From positions 1 through 64,000 of the forward strand of contig UBYA01000001.1 in assembly GCA_900469615.1 (NCBI GenBank): a stretch of 64,000 nucleotides of DNA, read 5' to 3'. Shown here piece after piece: positions 17,392 through 26,826 of the stretch; within the stretch, counting starts at the first letter, position 1, and each line of letters opens with the position of its first letter. Source of the stretch: Hyphomicrobiales bacterium. Its GTDB lineage: Bacteria; Pseudomonadota; Alphaproteobacteria; Rhizobiales; Rhizobiaceae. Both the position numbers and the translations under genes were made by a program. The notes beneath the pieces were generated by a model. The model did no database searches. It was not told where the DNA came from and saw nothing but the letters and a program-made list of their open reading frames with translations.

Positions 17392-17695
17392 CATATCGAA
17401 ATCAGATAAGTCGGAACGAGGGCCGGAATTGCCGTTGCGGCACAGCGTTCGGATACCCCTGCCCCTTGCGCTCGCACGTTCCGGGATTTCAGCGCGGCGG
17501 GCCATCGATCGTCCTGCCGGCGATCCGCGTGGCGAAAGGCGGGGGATGCAGTGCCGAACGAAACGGCCTGTCTCCTCAAATGCCGGTCCAGCCATGTTTG
17601 CGCCGGCGCCCTATCCGCGATAGAGCAGGTTTCCGCCTGATCTGCCGCCACGGCGGCGAGGGCATGAACGCAATTCATCGATACATGGAACGGAT

Positions 17696-17998
17696 ATGAG
17701 CGACCAGGACGACGACTACATCTACGACGAGGCAACCGGCGAGTGGCGGCCCGCTTCCGAAATCGCTGCGGAGAAAGCCAAGGCCGCAGAGGCCCGCGAT
17801 GCGTCCGGCAATGTGCTCGCGGACGGCGATTCCGTCGTCCTGATCAAGGACCTCAAAGTCAAGGGTGCCGGCCAAACGCTGAAGCAGGGAACGGTCATCC
17901 GATCGATCCGGCTCACCGATAATCCGGAAGAGATCGACTGCCGTCACGACACGATCAAGGGCCTGGTCTTGCGCACCGAGTTCGTGCGCAAGCGCTGA
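17696..17998 (+). CDS. PhnA-domain (YjdM-like) protein
   Basis: A 100-residue protein containing the PhnA C-terminal domain: DASGNVLADGDSVVLIKDLKVKG (cited as GNVLADGDSVVLIKDLKVKG), then QGTVIRSIRLTDNPEEIDC and the ending KGLVLRTEFVRK. The zinc-ribbon half of PhnA/YjdM is replaced by a short acidic head (MSDQDDDYIYDEATGEW). The family was once named alkylphosphonate-uptake but its biochemical role is not settled. Monocistronic, about 415 bases from the divergent aldehyde dehydrogenase. Confidence 0.8.
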   Translation: MSDQDDDYIYDEATGEWRPASEIAAEKAKAAEARDASGNVLADGDSVVLIKDLKVKGAGQTLKQGTVIRSIRLTDNPEEIDCRHDTIKGLVLRTEFVRKR

Positions 17999-18221
17999 GA
18001 TCGCCCAGCTAGCCAGCTACCCGGCCTCTGCGACGCGACGACCCGGGACTCCGGCAGGCGACAGCCATTGCTTTCAAAACAGCGGTTAGGCACTGTAGCC
18101 GCCGATGCGGATATCGAATCGATGATTCCCGGCGGTGCCGGGTCATGCCGGTCGCCAGCCTTCCGTAAGGTGTTTCGCATTTTTCTGTAAAGTCACGCAG
18201 GGTCTGGCACCGTAACCTACA

Positions 18222-18246
18222 TGTCTCATTTGGAGGAAATGAGACA
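18222..18246 (+). promoter_or_regulatory. perfect hairpin with a GGAGG loop before the purine permease
   Basis: Ten-base arms TGTCTCATTT and AAATGAGACA flank a loop that is exactly GGAGG. It ends 9 bases before the permease ATG at 18256. It could be a DNA operator, or an RNA hairpin; the loop resembles a Shine-Dalgarno core, but that core is 20 bases from the ATG, so it would not be the normal site. No known purine riboswitch fold is evident by eye. Confidence 0.55.
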
Positions 18247-18255
18247 CGCAAAGGT

Positions 18256-19743
18256 ATGGAGGAGTTTACCTTGGCAATAATTGCAGAGGAAAATACAGGG
18301 CGCTTACCCCCCGAAGATGAAAAACTCAGCCTTGGCGCCAATCTCGCTTATGGGCTTCAGCATGTTCTCACCATGTATGGCGGCATTGTTGCCGTTCCGC
18401 TGATAATCGGTCAAGCGTCGGGCCTTTCGCCGGCCGACATCGGCCTGCTCGTAACAGCTTCGCTGTTTGCCGGCGGCCTGGCAACGATCTTGCAGACGAT
18501 CGGGATACCGTTCTTTGGCAGCCGCCTGCCCCTTGTGCAGGGCGTATCTTTTTCCGGCGTCGCGACCATGATCGCCATTACCGGGCATGGGGGCATTCAG
18601 TCCGTCCTCGGCGCGGTCATTGCGGCGTCACTCATCGGCCTCGTCATCACACCCGTATTTTCACGGGTCACGCGCTTCTTTCCGCCGCTCGTCACCGGCA
18701 TCGTCATCACGACCATCGGCCTCACGCTCATGCCGGTGGCCGCAGGCTGGGCCATGGGCGGCAACAGGAGCGCGCCGGATTTCGGCAGCCAGGCCAATAT
18801 CCTGCTCGCGGCGGTGACGCTTTTGATCGTCCTGCTGCTCAGCAAGCTCGCAAGCGCCGCCATATCGAGGCTTTCGATCCTGCTCGCCATCATCTTCGGC
18901 ACCGGCATTGCCTATGTGGTCGGCATCGCCGATTTCTCGCGCGTGGCGAACGGGCCTTTCGTCGCGCTACCGCAGATTTTCCACTTCGGGTATCCCGTCT
19001 TCGACACCGCCGCGATCATTTCGATGTGCATCGTTATCATGGTGACGCTTGTCGAGACCTCCGCCGACATCCTGGCCGTCGGGGAGATCGTGGGAGCCAA
19101 GGTCGACGCCCGCCGGCTTGGCGACGGCCTGCGCGCCGATATGCTGTCGAGCATCCTGGCTCCCGTGGTCGGCTCCTTCACGCAAAGCGCCTTCGCGCAG
19201 AATGTCGGCCTTGTAGCAGTGACCGGCATCAAAAGCCGATTTGTCGTGGCGACCGGCGGCCTCTTTCTCGTTGCCCTCGGATTGCTGCCTGTGGTCGGCC
19301 GTGTCGTTGCGGCGGTGCCGAGCTCGGTTCTTGGCGGAGCCGGCCTCGTTCTGTTCGGAACGGTGACGGCAAGCGGCATCCGCACCCTCGCCAAGGTCGA
19401 CTACGACAACAACATGAACCTGATCATCGTAGCGACCTCGATCGGGTTCGGGATGATCCCGATCGCATCCCCGACCTTCTACGAGCATTTTCCCGCGTGG
19501 GTCATCACCATTTTCCACTCCGGCATCAGTTCCGCAGCCCTGATGGCGATCACGCTGAACCTGCTGTTCAACCACCTGAAGGTCGGCAATTCCGACCAGC
19601 AGTCGGTTTTCGTTGCAGGGACGGAGCGCCTGATCCGGTATCAGGACATCGCCGTTCTTCACGACGGCGACTATTTTCTGAACGGCAAGCTCTACGACGC
19701 CAAGGGTTCGGAGGTTCCCTTGGTCCCTGCGGAAGCGCATTGA
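18256..19743 (+). CDS. NCS2-family nucleobase (xanthine/urate-type) permease
   Basis: A 495-residue nucleobase:cation symporter-2 protein with about 14 membrane segments. Diagnostic pieces are NLAYGLQHVLTMYGGIVAVP near residue 29, the QGVSFSG loop near 96 (motif QG[VS]), VETSADILAVGEI in helix 8 and GSFTQSAFAQNVGLVAVTGI (family: NTFPYTSFSQNVGL), whose GSFTQSAFAQN glutamine is substrate-binding. Most similar in pattern to UacT/XanQ-type xanthine or urate transporters. ATG 18256 has only AAAGG before it; a TTG at 18271, five codons in, is preceded by GGAGGAG at good spacing, so the true start may be there. A strong terminator follows. Confidence 0.9.
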   Translation: MEEFTLAIIAEENTGRLPPEDEKLSLGANLAYGLQHVLTMYGGIVAVPLIIGQASGLSPADIGLLVTASLFAGGLATILQTIGIPFFGSRLPLVQGVSFSGVATMIAITGHGGIQSVLGAVIAASLIGLVITPVFSRVTRFFPPLVTGIVITTIGLTLMPVAAGWAMGGNRSAPDFGSQANILLAAVTLLIVLLLSKLASAAISRLSILLAIIFGTGIAYVVGIADFSRVANGPFVALPQIFHFGYPVFDTAAIISMCIVIMVTLVETSADILAVGEIVGAKVDARRLGDGLRADMLSSILAPVVGSFTQSAFAQNVGLVAVTGIKSRFVVATGGLFLVALGLLPVVGRVVAAVPSSVLGGAGLVLFGTVTASGIRTLAKVDYDNNMNLIIVATSIGFGMIPIASPTFYEHFPAWVITIFHSGISSAALMAITLNLLFNHLKVGNSDQQSVFVAGTERLIRYQDIAVLHDGDYFLNGKLYDAKGSEVPLVPAEAH

Positions 19744-19758
19744 CCGAACCGGCTGCGA

Positions 19759-19800
19759 CGGCTTGAAAGCGTCATGACGCTTTCAAGCCGTTTTCTTTTT
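19759..19800 (+). terminator. Rho-independent terminator after the NCS2 permease
   Basis: A perfect 32-base palindrome (19759-19790; left arm CGGCTTGAAAGCGTCA) followed by TTTTCTTTTT. The U-run overlaps the stop codon of the convergent sugar-ATPase gene, so it works for the plus-strand transcript. Confidence 0.9.
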
Positions 19801-20860
19801 ACAATTCCTGCGGCACCCGGTTTCCCGCACCATCGAACAGATGAATCTTCGTCTGGTCTATGCTCAACGTGATGGTCTGTCCCGACCGGACGTCGATACG
19901 ATCCCGAAGCACGATTGTCGCAGTCTGATCACCTATCTTCACGACCAGCATCGTCTCGGCGCCCGTCGGCTCCACAAGTTGAACGGTCGCGGCGACGTCG
20001 TGCCCGGCATCCGATAGCGCAAGATGTTCGGGCCGGATGCCGTAGCTGCGGATATCGGCGCGGCGTGTGCGAACCGGCAGGGGCAGCGCGGTGCCGTCGT
20101 CAAGCACGAAACGTCCATCCTCGGCCCTGCCGCCAAAGAGATTCATCGCCGGGGAGCCTATGAAGGTTGCGACAAAGGTGTTCGCCGGCCGGTCGTAGAG
20201 TTCCAGCGGTCGTCCTACCTGCTCGATACGGCCGGCACGCATGACGACGATCTTGTCGGCCATCGTCATGGCCTCCACCTGATCGTGCGTGACGTAGACT
20301 GTCGTCGTCTTCAGGCGCTGGTGCAATTGCTTGATCTCGGCGCGCATGGTCACGCGAAGCTTGGCGTCGAGGTTGGACAAGGGCTCATCGAACAGAAATA
20401 CCTTCGGGTGACGCACGATGGCGCGTCCCATGGCGACGCGCTGCCGCTGGCCGCCCGAAAGCTGCTTGGGCAGCCGGTCCAGCAGCGGCTCCAGAGCCAG
20501 AATGCCCGCAGCCTCGCGAACGCGCTGCGCAATCGCTGCCTTGCCCTGTCCCTGCAGCTTCAGGGCAAACCCCATGTTTTCCTCAACCGTCATGTGGGGA
20601 TAGAGGGCGTAGCTCTGGAAAACCATCGCAATATCGCGCTCTTTGGGGGGCACGTCGTTGACCACGCGGCCGCCGATCGTGATCTGGCCGTCGCTGATGT
20701 CCTCGAGTCCCGCCAGCATACGAAGCAAGGTCGATTTTCCGCAACCGGACGGACCGACGAGCGTGACGAACTCGCCGTCTTCGATGTGGACGGAGACACC
20801 ATGGATGACGGACGCGGCGCCGTATTGCTTATGCACCTGATCGATTGCGACGGATGCCAT
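19799..20860 (-). CDS. CUT1 sugar ABC ATPase (MsmK/UgpC/MalK type)
   Basis: A 353-residue ATPase with the C-terminal regulatory (TOBE/OB) domain of carbohydrate importers. Walker A GPSGCGKST near residue 37, signature LSGGQRQRVAMGRA near 134, Walker B FLFDEPLSNLDAKLR, H-loop YVTHDQVEAMTM. It is the last gene of the GH32/importer operon, 15 bases after the glycosidase, and energises the two permeases encoded there. Confidence 0.93.
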   Translation of the reverse strand: MASVAIDQVHKQYGAASVIHGVSVHIEDGEFVTLVGPSGCGKSTLLRMLAGLEDISDGQITIGGRVVNDVPPKERDIAMVFQSYALYPHMTVEENMGFALKLQGQGKAAIAQRVREAAGILALEPLLDRLPKQLSGGQRQRVAMGRAIVRHPKVFLFDEPLSNLDAKLRVTMRAEIKQLHQRLKTTTVYVTHDQVEAMTMADKIVVMRAGRIEQVGRPLELYDRPANTFVATFIGSPAMNLFGGRAEDGRFVLDDGTALPLPVRTRRADIRSYGIRPEHLALSDAGHDVAATVQLVEPTGAETMLVVKIGDQTATIVLRDRIDVRSGQTITLSIDQTKIHLFDGAGNRVPQEL

Positions 20861-20875
20861 GATAATACCTCCCTA

Positions 20876-22588
20876 TCAGAGTTCGAGCTGCCAGACGCGG
20901 GCGGAAAGGACGACGCCCTCGGCGGCGGACAGGCGCGCGCCGCGCGCCTCGGCACATCCCGGCAGGCGTTTCGTTCCAGTCCAGCGGCCGTTATCGGCAA
21001 AAACCTCGATCGACCCGGCGTCCAGGAAGATGCGCAGATGCGAAGGACGCGCACCGGCGGCCAGATAGCGGGGCGAGGCCTTGCCTTCCCGCCGGTCGAA
21101 GAGGATTTCCAGGCCATCCGTGCCGAGCCGCAATCCGAGATCGACCTCCGCATGGTCGAAGTGCAGTTCGAACGATCCGCCGGCAACCGAAAGGTCGAGT
21201 TCGATTTCGATCGCCCCGCTTTCAAACTCCAGGCGGTCGCCGCCGGCCAGCCGGCGGCTGTCGAGCAGTGACTTGCGAAGCCCCTCGATGCCCTCTACGG
21301 GCGGGGTCAGGACCGCCTCGCCATTCCACAAAAGACGCCGGGGCAAGGTCATTGCGGTCGGAAAATCTTCCTTCTTCGAAACGTCCGTCCAGTTCGCCAG
21401 CCACGCGAGGCCAACCGGCCCATCACCATCGACGAAAGCCTGGAACGCATAAGCATCGGAACCGAAATCCAGCTCCTGCTCCAGTTCCGGCAGGAAATGG
21501 CGCCCATCGAAACGGCCGACCGTGATCGACGTCATGTTGCGGCGGCCCGTTGCAGGATCACGACTGGTCAGCAGACCGAAAATGAGAGCCCAGCGCGTTT
21601 GATCCTCATCCACAGGCCCCAGCGGCACCATGCACGGGCATTCCGCCGCCGTCATGCCGTACCGGTCCTCACGGTGCAGCGGCCCCAGGAAAGTCCAGCC
21701 GTCCGCTCCCTGCGGGTCCGATGTTTCATACAGAAGCACGACGCCGCCAGCCTTGTCGCGGCTGCCGAGCAGCATCTTCCAAAGACCGTCCGGCCCCTTG
21801 AACACATAGGGATCACGGAAATCCTGGGTAAGATCCAGCCCTTCAGGGCGGGCCGGCAGGATGATCGCGGCAGTTTCAGCGGAAAGTTCGTCGCGGCAGA
21901 GGGCAGAAAGCTGGATCTGCTCCTCAGGCTTGCGATCACGCATCTGCTCGGTGAAGAAGACGCGGATTTCCTCTCCGTCGCGTCCGGCGACAGGGATTGC
22001 GGAACCGGAGAAGGCGCCGCCGCGGCCGTCGGCGCGCTCGGAAAGTTCGGAGGCCGGAAACAGGAAGATCGGCAGGTGCTTCCAGCGGAGGTAATCCTTC
22101 GAAACGGCATGTCCCCAATGCATTGTGTTCCAGCGCGGACTGTGCGGATAATGCTGGTAGAAGAGATGCACCCGCCCGCCGAAGCGGCCGAAGCCGTTCG
22201 GATCGTTCATCCAGCCGAAGGGGGGCCGGAAATGATAGCCGCTTGCCAGCGCGGGCGAAGCGTTTTCTTTCGCATCACGGAGAAGCTGGATACCCTCCTC
22301 GAGCACCCGCGCCGGATCAAACGCATAGACGACCGAGATGGCGACATCCGAACCGTTATAACCGAGTTCGGCTCGTCCTCCGGCAGGCAGCGTGATTTCG
22401 TGGAATTCGAACTCCTCCGTTCGGCCCGTGACGATATCGGCGACGTTCGCGCCGTCGATCCTGAGCGAGAGCGTGGCCGTCCGATCCGGTCGGCGCGCCT
22501 TCAGCCAAAGATGAATGACGGACCCCGCGCCAAGTTCGGCATCGATCGTCTCGAATTCGGGCGGGGTGGTTATTGCCTGGCTAATCAT
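20876..22588 (-). CDS. GH32 beta-fructosidase (sucrose/fructan hydrolase)
   Basis: A 570-residue glycoside hydrolase family 32 enzyme that releases terminal fructose from sucrose, inulin- or levan-type oligosaccharides. The nucleophile motif WMNDPNG puts Asp at residue 129; FRDPYVF is the transition-state stabiliser, and AECPCM carries the acid/base Glu. There is no signal peptide, so the enzyme works in the cytosol on imported sugar. An extra N-terminal domain of about 110 residues precedes the catalytic five-blade propeller, and a C-terminal beta-sandwich (from about 450) has the usual GH32C strands. It lies in the LacI-controlled importer operon, directly after the permeases. Confidence 0.92.
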   Translation of the reverse strand: MISQAITTPPEFETIDAELGAGSVIHLWLKARRPDRTATLSLRIDGANVADIVTGRTEEFEFHEITLPAGGRAELGYNGSDVAISVVYAFDPARVLEEGIQLLRDAKENASPALASGYHFRPPFGWMNDPNGFGRFGGRVHLFYQHYPHSPRWNTMHWGHAVSKDYLRWKHLPIFLFPASELSERADGRGGAFSGSAIPVAGRDGEEIRVFFTEQMRDRKPEEQIQLSALCRDELSAETAAIILPARPEGLDLTQDFRDPYVFKGPDGLWKMLLGSRDKAGGVVLLYETSDPQGADGWTFLGPLHREDRYGMTAAECPCMVPLGPVDEDQTRWALIFGLLTSRDPATGRRNMTSITVGRFDGRHFLPELEQELDFGSDAYAFQAFVDGDGPVGLAWLANWTDVSKKEDFPTAMTLPRRLLWNGEAVLTPPVEGIEGLRKSLLDSRRLAGGDRLEFESGAIEIELDLSVAGGSFELHFDHAEVDLGLRLGTDGLEILFDRREGKASPRYLAAGARPSHLRIFLDAGSIEVFADNGRWTGTKRLPGCAEARGARLSAAEGVVLSARVWQLEL

Positions 22589-22591
22589 CCA

Positions 22592-23476
22592 TCAACCTTT
22601 CACGGCGGAGCCGATAAATGAGCTCACGAACCAGCGCTGGAACGCCAGATAGAGAGCAAGAATAGGGAGCATCATCAGGACCGAAGCCGCCATGGCGCGA
22701 TCCCAGTAGATGTTGTCCTGACCGAAGAACGTGGCGATGGCCACGGAGATGGGTCGCGCATAATCCGTCTGCGTCACCAGCGTCGGCCAGAGGTATTGGT
22801 TCCAGCTTTCAATGCCCATCAGGATGGACACGGTCGCGAGCGCCGGAAGGCTGAGCGGCAGATAGATCGAGCGGTAGATGCGAAAGACGGACGCACCATC
22901 GATTTCGGCAGCCTCGTAAAGTTCCTTCGGAAGCTGGGCGAAGAACTGGTAGAACAGGAAAATATATAGCGGGCTTGCCACCCACGGCAGGATCTGCACC
23001 GCGAAAGTATCCGTCATTCCGGCGCGCGACATCATGACCACGAGCGGCATGATGATGCTTTCCTGCGGGATGATGTAGAGCGCCACCACGAGCGACAGCA
23101 GGATCGCCTTTCCGCGCAGCGATCCCCATGCCAGGACGAAACCAGCCATCGAATTGATGACGAGCCCCGAGCCGACGGTGATCGCAAGGATCAGTAGCGA
23201 ATTGACGAGATACCGCCCGAACGCAAGCTCGCCGGAAAAATGGGCAATCTCCCGGAAGTTCGCCAATGTCGGCTTCGAAACCCAGAAGGCGCGAAAGCTG
23301 CCCATATCCGCGAGGATCTGGAAACGGTCGTCCTTGAGGCTGGCTATCAGCAGCATGAACAGTGGCGAGATCACCACGAGCGCGATGATGAAGATGCAGA
23401 CGGTCTGTACGATGCGCAGGGATCTCTTGCCGGAACGCACGGCGGGCAGGGATCGGGGAAGAGCGATATCAGACAT
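22592..23476 (-). CDS. CUT1 sugar ABC permease, MalG type
   Basis: A 294-residue permease with six membrane segments. The ATPase-contact EAA loop is seen as ELYEAAEIDGASVFRIYRSI near residue 186 followed by PLSLPALAT. It overlaps the MalF-type gene by 8 bases. Imports the sugar delivered by the binding protein of this operon; the GH32 gene points to sucrose or fructo-oligosaccharides. Confidence 0.92.
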   Translation of the reverse strand: MSDIALPRSLPAVRSGKRSLRIVQTVCIFIIALVVISPLFMLLIASLKDDRFQILADMGSFRAFWVSKPTLANFREIAHFSGELAFGRYLVNSLLILAITVGSGLVINSMAGFVLAWGSLRGKAILLSLVVALYIIPQESIIMPLVVMMSRAGMTDTFAVQILPWVASPLYIFLFYQFFAQLPKELYEAAEIDGASVFRIYRSIYLPLSLPALATVSILMGIESWNQYLWPTLVTQTDYARPISVAIATFFGQDNIYWDRAMAASVLMMLPILALYLAFQRWFVSSFIGSAVKG

Positions 23477-24401
23477 CGAAGCGCCTCAGCAGTTGGCGTT
23501 GGAGCAGCGCGATTGCGAGCACGATGACGAACAGGATGACGGAGACGGCCGAGGCATAACCGAGCTTCTGCTCGCCGAAGCCGGACCGCACCATGTAATG
23601 AACGACCGTTTCCGTGCTTCCCTTCGGGCCGCCCTGGGTCAGGATGGCGACCTGGGTGTAGAGCTTGAAGGCCTGGATGGTGGTTATGACCAGGACGAAG
23701 ACATGGGTCGGCCGGAGCCCGGGCATCGTCACATGCCAGAAGCGACCGAAAGCATTGGCGCCATCGATCCTTGCGGCATCGTAGAGTTCGTCGGGTATGC
23801 CCTGCAGACCGGCGAGATAGATGATCATCTGGAAGCCGTAAGCCTGCCAGGCGGACAACAGCACGATGGAAAACATCGCCCAGTTGGGATCGCCGAGCCA
23901 GTCGATCGGCTGGATGTGGCCGGCGGAGAGAAAGCCGACGATCTGGTTGAGCGGCCCGCTCGGATATTGAAAGAGCGTGCTCCAGACGACGCAGACCACG
24001 ACCATGGAGGTGATGGCGGGCAGGAAGAACATGCTGCGAAGCAGATTGCGGCAGGGGATCTTCTGATGCAGCAGCAATGCGGTGGCGAAAGCCGTGCCGC
24101 ACTGGACCGGAAGCACCCAAAGCGTAAAGCGCGATACGTTCCACAACGAGGTCCAGAACAGCGGGTCGTTGAAGATGCGGATGAAATTCTGCAGTCCGAT
24201 GAAACGGACGGGCGTCGGCCTCGGCACCAGCGGCTGATTGGTCATCGCCGTCCAGAAGGACAGCAGAAATGGGGCGATCAGAAAGCAGGCCAGCAGCAGA
24301 ACCGCCGGCGCAATCATCGATATTTCCTGAATCAGCCGCCCGGGATCGCGGCGCATGCCGGGACGCAATCGACCCGCAGCCGGCGATTGTTGCATTGTCA
24401 T
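23469..24401 (-). CDS. CUT1 sugar ABC permease, MalF type
   Basis: A 310-residue permease with six membrane segments; the EAA loop is ELYDAARIDGANAFGRFWHV near residue 202, then TMPGLRPTHVFV. It pairs with the MalG-type partner downstream. The start overlaps nothing and is preceded by GGAGGA. The gap to the binding-protein gene is 78 bases. Confidence 0.92.
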   Translation of the reverse strand: MTMQQSPAAGRLRPGMRRDPGRLIQEISMIAPAVLLLACFLIAPFLLSFWTAMTNQPLVPRPTPVRFIGLQNFIRIFNDPLFWTSLWNVSRFTLWVLPVQCGTAFATALLLHQKIPCRNLLRSMFFLPAITSMVVVCVVWSTLFQYPSGPLNQIVGFLSAGHIQPIDWLGDPNWAMFSIVLLSAWQAYGFQMIIYLAGLQGIPDELYDAARIDGANAFGRFWHVTMPGLRPTHVFVLVITTIQAFKLYTQVAILTQGGPKGSTETVVHYMVRSGFGEQKLGYASAVSVILFVIVLAIALLQRQLLRRFDV

Positions 24402-24479
24402 GGTCTCCTCCTCGCAATGTTCGGGTTCACGACGCAGCCCTTCGGGGCCTGCTCTGCTGCAAGCCCCGAATGCCTGGAA

Positions 24480-25772
24480 TCATTGCTGGGCGTCGAAGGG
24501 CGGATAACCGGCGTTGTCGTCGATATCCTCGTCGATCTTCCGGGCAGCCTCGGACAGGGCTTCCTTGGCGTCGCCGCCATTGAAAACCTTGTCGACCGCC
24601 TGCATGAAAGCCGATGTAATGGCAGGGTAGGCAGGGTGCGGCGGGCGGGCAACCGCCGTCTTCGATGCCTGTTCGAAGGCGACCGCCATGGCTCCGCCCG
24701 GTGCGTAAAGCGGCGAGTCCGCGGCAAAGCTCTTCAAGCCCGGAAAAGCCGATTCCTGCTTGGCAAAGTCGCGATATTCCTTGTCTTTCAGCAGAAAGCT
24801 CAAGAATTTCCCGGCGACATCTGGATGTTCCGATGTCTTGGTGATGCCCCATATCCAGGTCCCGTTCGGGCTCGCGCCCTTGTCACCCAGTTTCGGCAGA
24901 GGAATGACGACGATATCGTCCTTCATGGCGGCGGCCGCTTCGGCATAGAACCAATGGCCGCCGAGTGCGAGCGCTGCCGGCCGGCCTTCGGCGTAGAACT
25001 GGTTGGTCCCCGACGAGCCCGGAACGACCCAGCCGTTCTTCACCCAGCTCTGCATCATGGACAAGGCGCCGACGCATGCGTCGCTGTCGAGGGTCCCCGC
25101 CGCCTTCCATGTCTTGCGGTCGATCAGATCGCAGCCGGCGCTTTCCAGCAGCGGACTGTAAGCATAGGTGACCCACTCCGTCTTGATGCCATAGCCGCGG
25201 AAAATATCGATCGGCCATTTCACGCCATCGAGCTTGGAAAGCTTTTCGAGGTAGCCTTCGAACTCGGCGCGCGTCCAGGCATCGTCAACCGATTTCGGGA
25301 TACGTGCGCCGATCGCCTCCAGATATTTCCTGTTGCCATAAAGCACGACGGACGAATCCGTCAGACCGACGGCATAGAGATCCTTGTCGATCGGATAGGT
25401 TCCCTGGGAGATATTGGATGCCGTCATGTCATCGATGATATCCTTGTCGATCAAAGGCTTGATCGGCTGCAGATAACCCGACCAGACATAATTGGCGAGA
25501 AAGGGGGCGTCGATCTCCATGATATCGGGAAGCTGCTTGGACATGACCGCCGCACTGAACTTCTCGTTATAGGCGTCGTGCGGCGCGTAGATGAATTCGA
25601 CGTCGACATCGGGGTTGGCGTCTTCAAAGCGCCTTGCGACATCGGCATATGTCTTGACCCAGCCGGGATCGCCCTGATGCATCATGTGAATGACAGTCTT
25701 TGCATCGGCGAGACCGGCGGTTGCCGCCAGCGAAGCCGACGATAGAAGCAGCATAAGTAAACGTTTACCCAT
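24480..25772 (-). CDS. CUT1 sugar-binding protein
   Basis: A 430-residue periplasmic binding protein of the MalE-like family. The signal peptide runs MGKRLLMLLLSSASLAATAG and is cut near GLADA-K. The mature start KTVIHMMHQGDPGWVKTYAD and later FEDANPDVDVEFIYAPHDAY are typical cluster B sequences. First structural gene after lacI, 43 bases downstream of it, with GGAGGAGGA before the ATG. A LacI-type palindrome is embedded in codons 2-5. Confidence 0.9.
   Translation of the reverse strand: MGKRLLMLLLSSASLAATAGLADAKTVIHMMHQGDPGWVKTYADVARRFEDANPDVDVEFIYAPHDAYNEKFSAAVMSKQLPDIMEIDAPFLANYVWSGYLQPIKPLIDKDIIDDMTASNISQGTYPIDKDLYAVGLTDSSVVLYGNRKYLEAIGARIPKSVDDAWTRAEFEGYLEKLSKLDGVKWPIDIFRGYGIKTEWVTYAYSPLLESAGCDLIDRKTWKAAGTLDSDACVGALSMMQSWVKNGWVVPGSSGTNQFYAEGRPAALALGGHWFYAEAAAAMKDDIVVIPLPKLGDKGASPNGTWIWGITKTSEHPDVAGKFLSFLLKDKEYRDFAKQESAFPGLKSFAADSPLYAPGGAMAVAFEQASKTAVARPPHPAYPAITSAFMQAVDKVFNGGDAKEALSEAARKIDEDIDDNAGYPPFDAQQ
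25757..25768. promoter_or_regulatory. LacI-type operator inside the first codons of the binding-protein gene
   Basis: Perfect palindrome GTAAACGTTTAC with the central CG typical of LacI/GalR operators. On the plus strand it continues into CCC, giving the half-site TTACCC shared with the operator upstream of lacI. It covers codons 2-5 of the binding protein, so it must be both coding and regulatory if functional. Confidence 0.55.
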
Positions 25773-25815
25773 AATATCCTCCTCCTTTGTCGGATATGGT
25801 TTCAGGAAAGTTTTT

Positions 25816-26820
25816 TCAGACGGAAGACCGCTCCACGAGCTGGAACGGCAATTTCAGCAATTCGGCCGGGCTCTTTTGTCCGTCGAGCAGAATTTCAGCG
25901 GCAAGGCGGCCCATTGCCCGATGCGGAAGGGCCATGGTTGTCAGCGGCGGATCGAGACGGGATGCGATTTCGACCTGATTGTCGAAACTTGCGACGGCTA
26001 CGTCATCGGGAATGGCGGCTCCGACGCGCCGAAGCGCCGCGTAGACCTCCATGGCGACGCGATCGTTGCCGCACAGAATGGCATCCGGGCGATCGGCCGC
26101 AGCCATCAGAGCCGAGACATGCGCCAGGACCAGGCTGGGCGCGCGATCGCTATATGTTGCCCGCCGGACGGCCGGAAGGACGGCGGCGGGCAAAAGTCCC
26201 GCTTCGGCCAGTGCCGTTCGAAAGCCCTGCTCGCGCAACTCGCCGGCCAGAAGCCCCGGAAGGTTTATGAAGGCGATCCGCTTCCGGCCGGCAAGCAGCA
26301 GATGGCGCGTCACCTCAGCCGCTGCCGCCTCTTCGTCGGGCACCAGCGCCGTCACCCGACCGGTGGCCTCCCGGCAATTGATCATGACGCCGACGCTTTT
26401 GGAAAGTTCCGGCGGCAAGGCTACCGTCTTGTGGTACATGGCGGCATAGGCGATGGCGCGCGGACGGAACCGGCGAACCTCCTCCAGAACCGATCCGACA
26501 TCGCGGCTTCCATTGAGGTTCATAGCGAATACCGCCATTTCCGCCGTTCGCGCCGCGCCATCGAGACCGCGAATGATTTCCGTGGCGAAGGGAGAGGTGA
26601 TGAGTTCGTCGGCAACGACACCGATCAGCGGCAGCCACCCTTGCCGGACGCCGCGCGCGGCCAGGTTGGTGACATAGCCGAGCTCTTCGGCGATTTCCTT
26701 TATCCGTGCCCGCGTATCGTCGGACATGCGAGCCGATCCGCCGTGCAGCGCACCGGAGACGGTCTTTATGGAGACCCCTGCCCTTTCCGCAATATCCGAT
26801 AGCGAAGCCGCCAACCTCAT
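25816..26820 (-). CDS. LacI-family sugar-responsive repressor
   Basis: A 334-residue LacI/GalR regulator. The DNA-binding head reads SLSDIAERAGVSIKTVSGAL, with the hinge NLAARGVRQGWLPLIGVV; the core is the type I periplasmic-binding fold (ICGNDRVAMEVYAAL, ASFDNQVEIASRLDPPLTT). It heads the GH32/CUT1 importer operon in the same direction. Two similar operators, one before its own start and one at the binding-protein start, support autoregulated repression relieved by a sugar such as sucrose or fructose. Confidence 0.92.
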   Translation of the reverse strand: MRLAASLSDIAERAGVSIKTVSGALHGGSARMSDDTRARIKEIAEELGYVTNLAARGVRQGWLPLIGVVADELITSPFATEIIRGLDGAARTAEMAVFAMNLNGSRDVGSVLEEVRRFRPRAIAYAAMYHKTVALPPELSKSVGVMINCREATGRVTALVPDEEAAAAEVTRHLLLAGRKRIAFINLPGLLAGELREQGFRTALAEAGLLPAAVLPAVRRATYSDRAPSLVLAHVSALMAAADRPDAILCGNDRVAMEVYAALRRVGAAIPDDVAVASFDNQVEIASRLDPPLTTMALPHRAMGRLAAEILLDGQKSPAELLKLPFQLVERSSV

Positions 26821-26826
26821 TCCTCC

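Noticed and set aside
17281..17595. N-terminal extension of the aldehyde dehydrogenase to 17595
   Set aside because: It would pass through the AT-rich inverted repeat and lacks homology; ATG 17280 has a strong site.
23154..25745. 863-codon open frame on the plus strand
   Set aside because: It is antisense to three well-supported sugar importer genes, has no family resemblance and mirrors their third-position GC bias. Shadow frame.
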